Program-made: the position numbers and the translations under genes | Assembly: GCA_026724425.1 (NCBI GenBank) | Contig: JAIUCV010001221.1 | Span: 79,539 to 143,538, forward strand | Direction: 5' to 3' | Source: Erythrophleum ivorense | Lineage: Eukaryota > Streptophyta > Magnoliopsida > Fabales > Fabaceae | DNA: 64,000 nt | Notes under the pieces: generated by a model | Seen by the model: the letters and a program-made list of their open reading frames with translations, nothing else | Databases searched by the model: none | What the model was told of the DNA's origin: nothing | Shown here: piece after piece, positions 20,783 to 32,491 of the stretch | Numbering within the stretch: position 1 is the stretch's first letter | How the letters are laid out: every line of letters starts with the position of its first letter

Positions 20783-23455
20783 TTAACTTTTACTAGGTCG
20801 TTGCGATGGGCAGGTTGATCGATTATGACCCACTTGTTGGCACAACCCGCAACGCTGTTGTTCTCGCGGCCCCTCACGCCAATCCATTTCATTTCGAATT
20901 CTAGAGGATTTTGGCCTCCCTCGTTGGCGAATCATAGCAGGATCAGGTACTAACAGTGGGCCTATAGTTTGTGGCCAATACAGTTCTCCTTCCATCGGTT
21001 GGAACTCTGTCTTGTATGCATTGACGATCGTGTCAAGTCGGAATAGTCGATCCACATACTGGAGCGGATCAATTGAGACCGAGGCACATGCGGCGAATAC
21101 ATGTTGGCATGGATATTTCTGAATCTGGAACTCACCGCAATCACATGTGCGACGGGCTAAACTTACCTTACAGCACCGACCATATTGTTTGTTTGTCAGA
21201 TCATATGGTTCTTCAACTTCAAATTCCGATGCTCGCCTATCAAATCTTCGTACAGTTAAGGCAGATGCACTCTGTATTAAGGATGATAATTTTTTCATTA
21301 CATCCTCTGGGAAAATAGCACCGGCATCAAGTTGTGCGGTGATCGATTGTGAACGCTCTACCCAATATCTGTTCAATTTATACATAGTTGCTTTTACTAG
21401 TCCACTGATAGGTAAGAACCTGACCCTCTTCAACACACTGTTGATACATTCAGCCAGATTTGTAGTCATATGGCCCCATCGTCGACCCTCAACATCATAC
21501 GCACGAGACCATTTACTCTTGGGAATATCCTCAATCCAGTTCACCACTTCCGAGTAGAGTTGACGTAATTGGGTCAATTGTTCATCCACTTGATGCTTCT
21601 CATGTAAGTAACCTGCATGAATAATTATTCATTAATACGCATTTTGCTACAACAACCATTAAAACAGTTTATAGAGTTAGTAAATTATACCAATATTAAT
21701 GAATCTCTTCTTCAACCACTTATTTCTGAACGTTGTATTCAAATTACTTGCAATATGTCTTAAACAAAATACATGATATGCTTGCGGTGGCTGCCACCCA
21801 ATTTCTGGATTTGAGACAGCAGCCAATAGTCCAGGATGTCTATCAGAAATCAAGCAAATCCCCATCTTATTTGGTAAAACTCGACGCCGAAGCAAAGACA
21901 GGAACCATGCCCATGACTCTTGTGTTTCACCTTCAACAACTGCAAATGCCAAAGGAACAACTCTGTTGGCTCCATCTTGTGAACTTGCAATTAGCACAGT
22001 CCCCTTATACTTTCCATACATGAAGGTTCCATCAACTTGCACCATAGGTTTTAGATAATCAAACGCGTCAATACATGGTTTGAAGGTCCAAAAAACTCGA
22101 TGAAACTTCGCTAAAGAACCTTCAGTTGAGTTACTCTGTTGGCACTCCCTGTGGACAAGCTCATAATAAGATCCAGGCATGAAGTGATCAACTGCTGCTA
22201 ACCACTTCGGTAAGAAGGCATATGATTGTTCCCAATTTCCAAATGCAATACTAATTGCTCGGTGTTTTGCTGTCCATGCCTTTTTGTATGTCACAGTATA
22301 GCCAAATATGCTATGCACTCTTTCAATAATTTGCCTAATTGATACCGAAGGATTTTCAGCCACCATTGACACAATGTGCGATGAGATGACGTCAGAGTCA
22401 AGTTTTGGATGATCTTACGATAATGACGGAGAAAGACATGTGTGTGGTCCATTGTATTTTGTTATTTTCCAATGCATGTCCCTCTCATCCTGACTTGTTC
22501 TAACTCTCCAAGTACACTGACCACCATATTCTAAACAACGATATTCTTCATATTTTTCTGATGAGTAATGCACTTTAAATGTGTGGTGTTTCCGAACAGA
22601 GTATATCTTCACCGCACGCCACATAGACTGTTTATCTGGAAATCGCATACCGATATATAACTCTTGACTACTGTTAAGGTCAATATTCTCATTCATCTCA
22701 GGGATCTCAATAAAACATCCATCATCTGAACTAATATGTGATATCATGGCATATGCTGGGTCCTCATATTGGCCCAATGGAGTAACCCCAACCTCATTAA
22801 CATCGTCGCCCTCTGACTCATCATCTCCATGGTTATTGATATTAGGCGGAACATCATATTCATATTCCTCTTCAAAGTCATCCATAATATCCTCTATTTC
22901 AGTAAGGGGTGACGAAGGACCCACATTGAGAATTGGCTGATGAGATGAGCTTGGTTGGCAAGTCAAGTCGAGGGTAGGTTGAGTAGCAATATGGCTAACA
23001 CCTGTCATGTCAGTATCAAATTGTGAGGTATAATTATTGGAACCTCGGACCTGACCAGTTAATGGAAGAGATAGTGGTATATGGACCTCAGCTTGAGACT
23101 CTAGTAAATTTGCGCCAGTACTTGTCATATGTGCATATATATCCGGTGCGCCTAATTGATTTGGAAATTTTCGGTTAGCCTCCCACATGGTTTGGATATC
23201 GTCATCATCTTCCAAAGTACACGCCAAATACCTTGTGGGATTACGTGAGTGAGGGTACCTATATACCAACTCGGACACAGATTGATTTGGAGACAATCGT
23301 AACTTTTCACCCACAACTTTTTTCAATCCATTGAGAGTAATGCAGGCGTCAACTCTTAATATTTTAGGTCTATCACAAACAAATGTTGCACCTTCTTCAC
23401 TGTCATAGATTTTTCCATTTGCATATATGCATATGATTTCCTGTCTCATACTCAT
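20783..23455 (-). pseudogene. MURA-type MULE transposase, one nonsense codon
   Basis: Exon 1 is 23455-21691 and exon 2 is 21612-20783, with GT-AG junctions. In order it has an N-terminal PB1-like region, a MuDR DNA-binding region (GMRFPDKQSMWRAVKIYSV, then a Cys/His-containing YRCLEYGGQCTWRV), the MULE catalytic domain, a SWIM zinc finger (CDCGEFQIQKYPCQHVFAAC) and a C-terminal zinc knuckle (CGLCQQVGHNRSTC). Catalytic candidates are the Asp of MVQVDGTFMYGKYKG, the Asp of CLISDRHPG and the Glu of TTNLAECINSVLKR, with the family's C..H pair in VFCLRHIASN. A TAA at 22417-22415 replaces a probable Gln codon just after PHTCLSPSLS, and the frame is otherwise open. The Met at 23455 was chosen as the first before the conserved MRQEIICIYANGK block. 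The enzyme would cut and join element ends in the nucleus. Confidence 0.9.
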
Positions 23456-23529
23456 TATGATTCCTATTATACAAAAAATATAATGACACATGCAAACAAT
23501 CATTAATATCATCTATATACATATACCGA

Positions 23530-25040
23530 ATCATATATCCAAATATATACACCTACTTTTGCTCAGCTACATACAATAATAATTCTCTATGTCTACATTA
23601 AAAATTATTTATCTCATTTAATTATATTTTTATTTTGCTTATATATAAATATAAATTAACTCATAAGAAAAATAGCCTTTAGCATTGTATACTATTCGAA
23701 TTTTATTATTGAATTTAGTACATTACGTTTCTGTTTATTTAAATTAGAATGAATAAAAATTATTTATGAAAAATTAGTATAAGCAAAAGTTACGTATAAT
23801 TCTATAGCTTAGAAAAAAGTTATATTATTATGTTAATTTATATACTTTCACTCAATTTTTAATTCAATTTCTATTATTCAGAATTTATAGTAAAATTCTT
23901 ATAATTCTAAGAAATTTATATTTATTCCTTACAATTAAACTCTTGTTTACAAGTCATTGAATTTTATTAATGCATCCTAACAATATGAATATATGCAATT
24001 TATACTAATAGAAAAAGTAATAATAAATATAAAATAAAATAAAATCAAGTGTATATTAGACAAAGCAATTTAATTTGTGATTTGAGCTATATATATTTTA
24101 AACTTTAAAATAGTATATAATTAACTACATCAACATAATTCTTTAATACAAGAAAAGAGGTTTAACATGAATAGATAAATTAACATTTTTGAAAATATAA
24201 ATATTTAATTAATTTTTACATAAAAAATCGAATTAAAACTAATAAAATTATAAGAATCAAAAGAACAATTTAACTATAAGGAATGAAAACAATAAAATTA
24301 TAAGAATCAAAAGAATAATTATAAGTACATGCAAACTAAATTATAATGTAACTTCTATATATCAAAATAAACTATAAAGACATATAAAGTTATTTTTTAT
24401 TTTAAGCAAGAGGTAAAAACTATAAAGACATATAAAGTCCCTTTTTTGTTGTTGAGAAAGACATTGCTTATTTCTTAAAAAGAACTGTTTATTTTAGTTA
24501 AATGAGATGTTTGGTTTATAATTAAATAATTGAAAATCAACCTTATCATTTAATTATATTTTGCGATATGTATATAATTATAAATATGATTTATTATAAA
24601 TTTTAAAATAATCTTACAATTTTTAAAAAATTCTTCACCGAAAAACAAAAAAAAAAAGTGTTGCGCCTATTGCAATGAATTTGTATCAACATGACACTTA
24701 TTGCATTTTGTTTTGATTTGTTCATTTATAAAAAAAAATCTATCATTGCAATTAATTATTAATTACATTAAAAACTTCTATTCAATGAATAATACACAAT
24801 TAATCAAGTAAAATATTGATTTATTATAAATATTAATGCTTTAGCAACCATCAAAATAAAAATTTATTTTTAAATATAAATTAAGTTATAGTCATTTTTA
24901 TTTTTTATTATAATTAAAAAGAATTCTTAATACCCTAATCCAAATTACTCCATGCATTCTTAATTAATTATAATTATTTGTATTTGTATTTTTTAGTTTA
25001 TATTGATAGTGATCCTAAAAGATAAAATAAAAAAATTATT
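23530..25040. other. AT-rich non-coding part of the MULE
   Basis: This is the region upstream of the transposase start. It is A/T-rich, with a direct repeat of AATAAAATTATAAGAATCAAAAGAA-type sequence (about 24240-24325) and of CTATAAAGACATATAAAG (about 24371 and 24419). No coding exon is seen. It may be an intron if the 5' exon-like pieces at 25430-25870 belong to the transposase transcript. Confidence 0.5.
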
Positions 25041-25042
25041 AG

Positions 25043-25230
25043 AGGGTCACGGCGTCTTTGATGCCGCAACCCTCCATATATTTTTCAAATAAAATATGAG
25101 TCGCGGCATTATAGATGCCGCGACTCACAAATATTAAAAAAAAATATTTTAAGCATACAAAGAAATGGTTTTTGCGGCAGAGCATTACAGTTATTTGTTT
25201 TCTTTTTTTAAGCACAAGAGTCAAAAAGCC
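25043..25230. repeat. Second, internal right terminus of the MULE
   Basis: It contains two subterminal hairpins (25043-25074, and 25098-25126 with GAGTCGCGGCAT facing ATGCCGCGACTC), then TTTTTGCGGCAGAGCATTACAG, then TCAAAAAGCC ending at 25230. This is the same order as the true right end at 25918-26103. The DNA after 25230 (AAATATAGT) is not the AACAAAATT duplication, so the functional end appears to be the outer one. Confidence 0.75.
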
Positions 25231-25429
25231 AAATATAGTTGTCTTAAACCTTAAATTTTTTTTAGAATTTCTATTCAAAAAGCCACATATTCCATGCAAA
25301 GTATGCAACAAGTTAAATATAATTAATTTAAAAAACATATTAAACAAACAAAATATTCAGTAATAATATATTAAACAAACAAAATATTAAACAAACAAAC
25401 ATAAAATATTTAAACTTAATATTCATACC

Positions 25430-25514
25430 TGAAGAGATTGAAGATTTCTTCTTAAATGATGATCTGAAACTTCACTTGTTTTATCTATGTTTTCTTTCTT
25501 GTTTGATTTTTTCT
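25430..25514 (-). other. Exon-like segment between the two right MULE termini
   Basis: On the minus strand TTTATTGTAG precedes a 28-codon open stretch (KKSNKKENIDKTSEVSDHHL...), followed by a CAG/GTATGA donor. A CT-rich leader-like segment lies farther upstream (25683-25870). These could be 5' exons of the transposase transcript or a captured piece of a host gene. I cannot decide from sequence alone. Confidence 0.35.
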
Positions 25515-25682
25515 ACAATAAACACAATAAATAATAATCAATAATACAAATGTAAAGAATATCAAATATAGGAAGGAGAGTAGTAATAAATAAATAAAAA
25601 AAAAACCTTACAATGTATAATAAAAATTAAATAAGCGTTCCAAGAATAGGGAGAATGAAAAGAATGAAAGAAAAAAAAACAC

Positions 25683-25890
25683 TTACTGTGTAAAAGAGGA
25701 GAATCGAGGAGAAGAGAGGAAGTAGGGGATGGAAGAAGTTATTTTTCAGAGAAGAAGGAAGAGGCAGCGGGGAAGAAGAAGGAAGAGGCAGGGATGAAAA
25801 TGGAGGAGGGGGGGAGGTACGCTGCCTTTTGGGGGGGGGGGGGAGGTTGCTACAGCAGCATAGCTGCACGCTGCAGCTTTCCTGGTCACG
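25683..25890 (-). promoter_or_regulatory. CT-rich leader-like segment with a long G tract
   Basis: The plus strand is GA-rich, and a run of 13 G falls around 25836-25848. On the minus strand this is a C/CT-rich tract resembling plant 5' leaders, ending near an ACACAG/TAAGTG junction-like site. Its position just inside the right terminus suits a promoter/leader for the minus-strand MULE genes. It is non-coding as far as I can tell. Confidence 0.35.
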
Positions 25891-25917
25891 GGTCGCTGAC
25901 CCGTGGCCAGGTGGCAG

Positions 25918-26001
25918 AGGGGTCGCGGCATCAGGGATGCCGCGACCCCTTATTAATTTTTTTAAAAAAATTGGGTAGCGGCATCGCTGATGCCGCGACC
26001 C
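25918..26001. repeat. Right subterminal GC-rich hairpins of the MULE
   Basis: 25918-25950 reads AGGGGTCGCGGCATC, a short loop, then GATGCCGCGACCCCT. 25973-26001 reads GGGTAGCGGCATCGCTGATG and closes with CCGCGACCC. They mirror the left hairpins. They are very GC- and CpG-rich inside an AT-rich element. Confidence 0.88.
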
Positions 26002-26103
26002 ATTTTTTTTTAAAAAAAATATAAGTATCGACGGAATAAGATTTTGCGGCGTAGCATTTTAGTTTTAAGTTTTTTTACTTTATATATTACTGTCAAAAAG
26101 CCC

Positions 26104-26112
26104 AACAAAATT
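26104..26112. repeat. Right 9-bp target-site duplication of the MULE
   Basis: AACAAAATT is identical to 17352-17360 and directly follows the right terminus ...CAAAAAGCCC. Confidence 0.9.
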
Positions 26113-27110
26113 ACTATTTCAAGCACTCCTGCTTCCTTTAAGATTTTTTATAAGTCCTCTAAAAATGTTTCCTTAATCAAAATAGTTTTTTTACTAATTA
26201 AAAACTTGGTCTATGTAATCAGCAAATAATGATATAGATTTGCCTAGCTATATTCAAACCTCAAAATAATTTTTTTTATACTAACGCTTAGATTTTAGTG
26301 TATTAAATAATCACAAAAATACTTTAGAAAAACATTTTGATTTGAGCAAAATATTTAGAAATTAGATTAAAAATTTTTATTATCAAGTAACTAAATTAAA
26401 AAACAATATTTGGAAGATTAAATTAAATGATTTTATATTTAAATATTTAAATTAAAAATAGTTTATAAAAATTAAATTATTAATTTACGCTAATTATTAA
26501 TATCACTGACATGCATGTAGAAATTTTTTACATTAATTCTTCTATAATTGTCCTGGGCGTATTGGGATAGATGATAGAGGAGCACGAGGCATAGAGAGAC
26601 GAAAAGGGCGTGAAGCCCATCCTGACTTAGGTAAAATTAATTAGCAATAATTGTGAGAGAGGATTTGGATGAACCGATGAAGTCAGAATCTTCTTCATCG
26701 TCACAAACATTCTCCCTCAAATCCTGTGTCAGGATCTTTGTCCACGTAAATGTTTCGCTTGCAGATTTTAAAAAATTATATATATATACACACATTCACA
26801 CATATATAAATTTTTAAAAAATTAAATTTATTTAATTATTTTTATTATCATATTTAAAATAAAATTATAATTTCATGTTATACAAAAAAATTAACGTCTT
26901 TAACCCAAAAATAAATTAAAAACTTATAATATATATCAAAAAATTTTATAATGAAATTTTAAATATTTTGTGAGATGTTGTATTTCATAATAATACTTTA
27001 TGGAATACAATATTTTTTTAAATTAAAATGCCAATTTTTTATGTATCAAAATAGAATTCCTTACCATGCACTTGAGATTTAAGAGAACATTTTATTTCAA
27101 AATAGTAGTT
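26113..27110. other. Intergenic DNA with a small GC-richer exon-like patch
   Basis: Mostly AT-rich. At about 26550-26765 the composition becomes ordinary. On the minus strand one frame reads ...TFTWTKILTQDLRENVCDDE, continues with a few acidic/Ser codons and stops with TAA near 26640. It resembles the end of an exon, but no family or splice sites could be assigned. Confidence 0.3.
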
Positions 27111-27117
27111 AGTTTAT

Positions 27118-30100
27118 TGAAAGGATTAGCCTCATGCTTAAAAGGTTGGAGGACATATCATTCTAATTGGTACAGCTTAAGGAAAGAGAATAGTTACTCT
27201 TGAAAGACCAACTTATTGAGTAGAAGAAAACTCAAAACTTAAGGACGTGTTTAGTTTAAGAATTGTTTTCAAGATATCTAAGAATGCTACATGAAAATTA
27301 TATATATATTTTTATGTTTGGTTTAAGTTTTAAGAAAAGATTCTCATAAATGTTTTTTTAATTTTAAAATTAAAAAAAAGCTACTTTTGATTTGGGAAGG
27401 CTAAAGCTCCAAATTCAAATGGTTTTTCTAGTATATTTTATCAACATGCTTGGTCAACTATCGGTAATTAGGTTTATGGATTGGTTTAGGACTTCTTCTC
27501 ATCTGGGTTATCTTTATCTAGTTTGAATATTACTAATTTGGTAATGATCTCCAAAATTTAATTTCTAAAACAAATTGCTAATTTTAAGCATAGAAGCCTG
27601 TGTAATTTCTTTTATAAATTTTTTTTGAAAATTATTGGTAATCATACAAGGGGTATTTTAGGGGATGTAATTACTAAAAATCAGAAAGCATTTGTACCAA
27701 GGAGGCTTATTCAAGACAATATTCTTATTGTTCATGAAGCATTTCACTACTTGAAAATTAGAAGAAGAGGCAATAAATATGAATCAATTGTTAAAATTAA
27801 CATGAATAAGGCATATGATAAAGTAAAATAAAGCTTTTTGCAAGTTGTACTGTTGAAGAAAGGCTTTTATGAAGCATATATGATAAAAATTATCAAGTGT
27901 ATAGCCTCATTGGGCTTTAATTGTCTTCTTTCAAGTCACAAAATTTCTTCAAAGAAGTTTAAGATAAGGAAATATTCTTTCACCTTATCTTTTCATAGTC
28001 AGCACTAGTGTCCTCCTTAGGATGATAATTGATCACATAAATCAAGAGAAATTGGTTGGGATTAAGCTATCTAAAGCCTGCCCTTTACTTTCTCATTGTC
28101 TGTTTGCTGATGATCAAGTCTTTTTTCTTAAAGCTAGCAAAGATAATTGCCAAATGATGAAGAGTATTATTGATAAATATAGTGTATTCTCTAGTCAATT
28201 TGTGAATTTTAATATATCTTGTATCTCTTTCTCTATTAATACCTTACAAAATTTTAGACAAAGATTTGCAACATCTTTAATGTCTTTATTGTTGATTCTC
28301 TTAGTTGTTGCTTGGTTTCACTCATTCTTTAGGAGAGGCTCAAGCCTAAAGCTCTTGTTTTTGTTTGAGATATAGTTCAAAATGAGGTTTAAGACAAGAA
28401 GAAAGTGATGTTATCTCAAGCAAGCAAGGAAGTGCTAATTAAATTTGTTACTAATACCATACCCTTTTTTTTAATGTCTTCCTTTAAATTCCCTCAAAAG
28501 CCTTGTTGTGAACTTGATAGCATCATAGCAAAATTTTGATAAGGTCAACATAATAAGGGAGGATCCATTGGGTTTCATGGAAAAAGCTATCTTTGCCAAA
28601 GAAAAATGGAAGCTTAAGTTTTAAAGATTTTAAAAACTTTAATAATACCCTTCTAGCAAAACAAGCTTAGCAGATCTTGGTTTCTCCAAACAAGTTATGG
28701 GTACGCATTTTAAAGGGAATTTACTTTCCACGTTCTAACTTTTTTAATTCAAAGAAAAGCTTTAGAACATCTTGGGCATGGTCAAGCATTTTGGCATGTC
28801 AAGATTTTTTTGGCTAAAGATTTATGTTGGGTTATTGAGAATGGTGTGCATGTTAATCTGTGGTCAACCCTAGATTCCTAAATTGCAAAATTTTAAACTC
28901 TTTTCCATTGCCCTTTTTGAACAAGTACAAGAAAGTTGTATGGCTAAATATATCACTAATGGTCAGTAGGGATCTTTCATCAATTGCAAATTGGCTTTCA
29001 AGTGAGGAAATCAATGCTATCAAAAGTATAAGCATCCCTTATTTCTTAAGAGTGGATAAATTAGTTTGGACTTATGCTAAAAATGATAGCTATTTAGTTA
29101 AACAGGGCTACCAAAGAGTAGTGTTTTTGTCAAAATCAATGGAGAATAAACCTGCTAGTTCTTCCTTTCAAGTATCTTCTGGCTTATAACCTAATATTTG
29201 GAACTTAAAATTCCTGTTAAAAGTGAAACATCTTGTGGCACCTTTGCACAAACTCTATTGCTTTAAAATAAATTTATGTAAAAGAAAATATGATGTTAAT
29301 CCATTTGTCCAAGTTGTTATATGAAATTGAAGTTGATTGAACATCTTATAATTTTGTGTCATTGGGATGAACAAGTGTGGTTTTGTAGTCCTTTATCTCT
29401 TAAAATTGATAATTATCCTATTTTTAAATTAGAGGCTTGGATTGCTAAGATTTTTCTTAATGTCTTGTTGGGAGAATTTGAGCTAGCCTAATTTGCAATG
29501 TTATATTGGTTTGTGTAGAAGGGTAGATGTAGAAAAGCATTTGATAATTCTTTATTGGATCTTTTGAGTAATATGCAATTGGCTGTTAGCTCTCTTTTGA
29601 ATTTTGGTCAGTTAACAAGTTGTTTAATAGCATTGATTTGTCTCAACTTGATATTGCTATTGATAAAGTTAGTTGGTGTCCACCTATGGCTAGCCAATTT
29701 AAAATTAATACAAATGATTGTTTTAATGCAAAGATTGGTAAAGCTAGCTTTGGTGTTATTATGATACACAATAAAGGAAATGCCATTGAATGGTGGAGTG
29801 ATGGAGTGTGTTTTCTATAGTTATAGCTAAAAGTATTACTTTGAAAAAAGGCATTCAATTGGCATTAGATCTTGATATCTCTAATGCCATTTTTGAATCT
29901 CACTTGAAGGAATTGATAACTTCTATCTTGGACTCTTTTATCTCACTTAGTTAGAGGTGGTCATAGATTTTGGAAGACATAAGTGCTTATAGAATACTTT
30001 TTCAATCTTGTTCCTTTATGTGGGCCTCTAGATCAACAAAAAAGGTAATCAATTGGTTTGTTAAGTATAATAAGAGGATGTGCCTCTTTGGTTGGGTGTT

Positions 30101-30275
30101 TACTCCCTCATCCTTTTTTTTTTAACCATTATTGCTCAAGATTTTGTTTCTTTTAGACAGGATGTTGGTTAATATTTGTTTCTTTTCTAGTTTATTGTAT
30201 TCTATGTTTGTTTTAGTTTTGTTGTAAGACTCAGTTATCTGTTTTATGGAATTGTCTTTGGCAAAAAAAAAATGA
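27118..30275 (+). mobile_element. Decayed L1-type LINE (reverse transcriptase and RNase H relics)
   Basis: In order on the plus strand: a patch matching the upstream RT region (NSNGFSSIFYQHAWSTIGN, about 27413-27470), RT motifs GDVITKNQKAFVPRRLIQDN (27663 on) with IVKINMNKAYDKVK, the catalytic-box region HCLFADDQVFFLKAS (about 28095-28140, FADD), a zinc-binding RT-associated stretch (28860-29190), and an RNase H-like domain starting WCPPMASQFKINTNDC (about 29670). Many frameshifts and stops separate these. The 3' side ends near an A-rich tract at 30261-30290. Upstream, 27243-27375 looks like an unrelated AT-rich insertion. No target duplication was identified. It is a dead 5'-truncated copy. 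Confidence 0.85.
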
Positions 30276-30290
30276 TTATAAAAAATGATG

Positions 30291-31239
30291 CATTCAAAAG
30301 AATCCAACATTCTAAAAAAATTGGATTCTTGTAAGATACAAATGTTTTTAAAATATTAAAAGACTATTTTGCTTATTATTCTCCTTATACACTCTCAAGA
30401 ATAATAAGTAAATAAAAATAATAAATAATAAATAAAATGATGAATGATAAATATAATATATATATTATCAAATAATAAAATAAATAAATCATATAACAAC
30501 AACAATATATAAAAATAATATAAATATATAAAACGTTGATAGGAGTATTTTTAAAAAATTGTCAACGATTTCTACTAAAAATGTTAAATTCCTAAAAATG
30601 TAGCAAAATATCTTCAAGATTATTTATAACGTAACAAATATAAGCATGTTATATTTTTGGGAATTTGAATATAAAATTCTACTACCAAGTCCCTTTTAAG
30701 TATCACTTTAAGATTATTGTTCTTTTTGATAAGTTGACTTCCTATCACCTTACTGTCAATAAAAGCACTAACTGATATAATTTAAAGTAAAAAACATATC
30801 TTTTTGGATTAGAAAACTTTAAGATTTTAAGTACCATAATAAGCCTTACTATTATCCAATATATATAAAAAAATGTCAATCAACATAAAAATAATCTCTT
30901 AGTGACAACAAGTAGCTTAATTAGTAAGATCATATCTTAGAATGTTAGAATGTGAATATAATGAAATTTTTAATTGGTTATTCTTAGAGAAATAGTCTAT
31001 TTTATTTAATAGCTAAACCTATTACATACCACATTTATGTCTCTTAAATTTTTTAAAATTTTTTAAAAATAACCTTCCCAAATTGTTACATAACACATTA
31101 TTTAAATATCATAAGAATATTATAGCTAAAGCAATATCTATAATAATCATTTATGAAAATTAAATAATGCCAGATGAAATTATCAAAAAATTGTAATATC
31201 CATATTTTTAAATATTAAAACAAATTAAAATGTACTTTT
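30291..31239. other. AT-rich intergenic DNA, nothing recognised
   Basis: Long A/T-rich DNA between the LINE and the LTR element. No credible exon, hairpin element or RNA gene was seen. Confidence 0.55.
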
Positions 31240-31244
31240 CATAT

Positions 31245-32069
31245 TGCTAGTACTAAAAAAATAATTTAGTTAAGTGCTTGATTAAATTAGCATAGTTGAG
31301 TAGCATATAAAAAAGGGAACTTGAGGATTGACCTAATCATTATAAGTTTAGCATGATTTCTTATGTAATCATGCTTTGTTTAAGTATAACAAAGATTATG
31401 AAGTTAATGAAGGCATAAAATATAAATGATGACCTATCATGGAAAGTGATTACCAATTAAGGAAGACACTATCAATTTAGTAGAGGTTATGAAGTTACTA
31501 GAAACATAAAATATTAATAATGGTTTATCATGGGGAGCAGTTATCAATTAAGGAAGTCTCTATAAAAAGGGAAAGAAGGCTAGAACACAAAGACATAGTC
31601 AAACCATACAAAAAATTATTCAGCAACTTATTTTTATCTTTGCTTTTATGCATCTTTATTTATGGTTTTATTTATCCATTTTATTTACACTTTTTGTCTT
31701 TTATTTTTAATATTTTACTATTTTTCTAACCTATTATCAAAATTGCTTAGTTTCTTTAAGGTTTTTCTATCATCATTCATTATTGCTTGAGTTATCAATA
31801 TTTAATCAATTTGAAACAACATATTTTCAACCCCCAATCTCATTTATCTTCATCATTTTTAATTTATTTCCATTTAGAACATCCTTTTACCTAGGTTTAA
31901 CTACATTTAGGACCTAGGAGAACTTATTTTTAGAAAGTCATGTCTCATCTTTATGAGTCACTTATAAAACAGGGACCAAAGGGAGTTATGAGTTATTCGA
32001 GATTCTTTCAAACGGCTATATGTCTTCAATTGATTGGCTAACAAGGATTTCAACAAAAAACCCCTAACA
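31245..32069 (+). repeat. 5' LTR of the gag-only retrotransposon
   Basis: 825 bp, starting TGCTAGTACT (degenerate TGTTAGTACT) and ending CCCCTAACA. It matches the split 3' LTR at 34240-36756 along its length with many point differences. It holds the uninterrupted site TATTTTCAA at 31822-31830, where the 3' copy carries the fold-back MULE. A TATAAAAAGGGAAAG sequence at 31560 is a candidate TATA box. Confidence 0.85.
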
Positions 32070-32491
32070 CATTTTTGGCACACTTGGTGGGACCATATAA
32101 GTTCCAAATGTTTCCTTATTTATGGAGGTTATCAATGGTTGAACAACTACTTATTTAACGGAGATATAGCTGCAAAAGATACTTATCATATGCTTAAGAA
32201 AACTAGTAGAGCAATTGCATGAGATGAGGATCACTCCAGATCATTCCACATTTATGATGGTCATAATACCATTATTAAAACATTATGTGATGAAAGGTAT
32301 ATAAAAGTGTATGCCAATGATACTTGCCATATTTGTAGAAATCATGAAGATTATGATAGTTAACAAACTTCATGGTAAGTGAGAAAGAGAAAGAGCAACT
32401 ATAAGGTAAGATTAGGGGTAGGTTGTACCGAGTGAAGGAAAATCATTTAATATTATGACAATTCTTAGCTTTCTAGTAGCTAAAATGAGTT

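Larger units (their letters stand above)
17361..26103 (-). mobile_element. 8.7-kb Mutator-like element (MULE) with transposase and plant-mobile-domain genes
   Basis: The ends are inverted and homologous. The left begins GGCTTTATTACGTTAATATG. The right, reverse-complemented, begins GGGCTTTTTGACAGTAATAT. Both continue through AAATGCTgCGCCG-type sequence into GC-rich subterminal hairpins. A perfect 9-bp duplication flanks it. Both genes read on the minus strand: a MURA-type transposase (23455-20783) and a plant-mobile-domain gene (20463-18200). AT-rich DNA fills 17530-18100 and 23530-25040. Extra copies of its right-type terminus lie inside it (about 17821-17900 and 25043-25230). Both genes carry nonsense codons, so this copy is probably no longer autonomous, but the intact termini suggest it could still be moved in trans. 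Confidence 0.92.
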
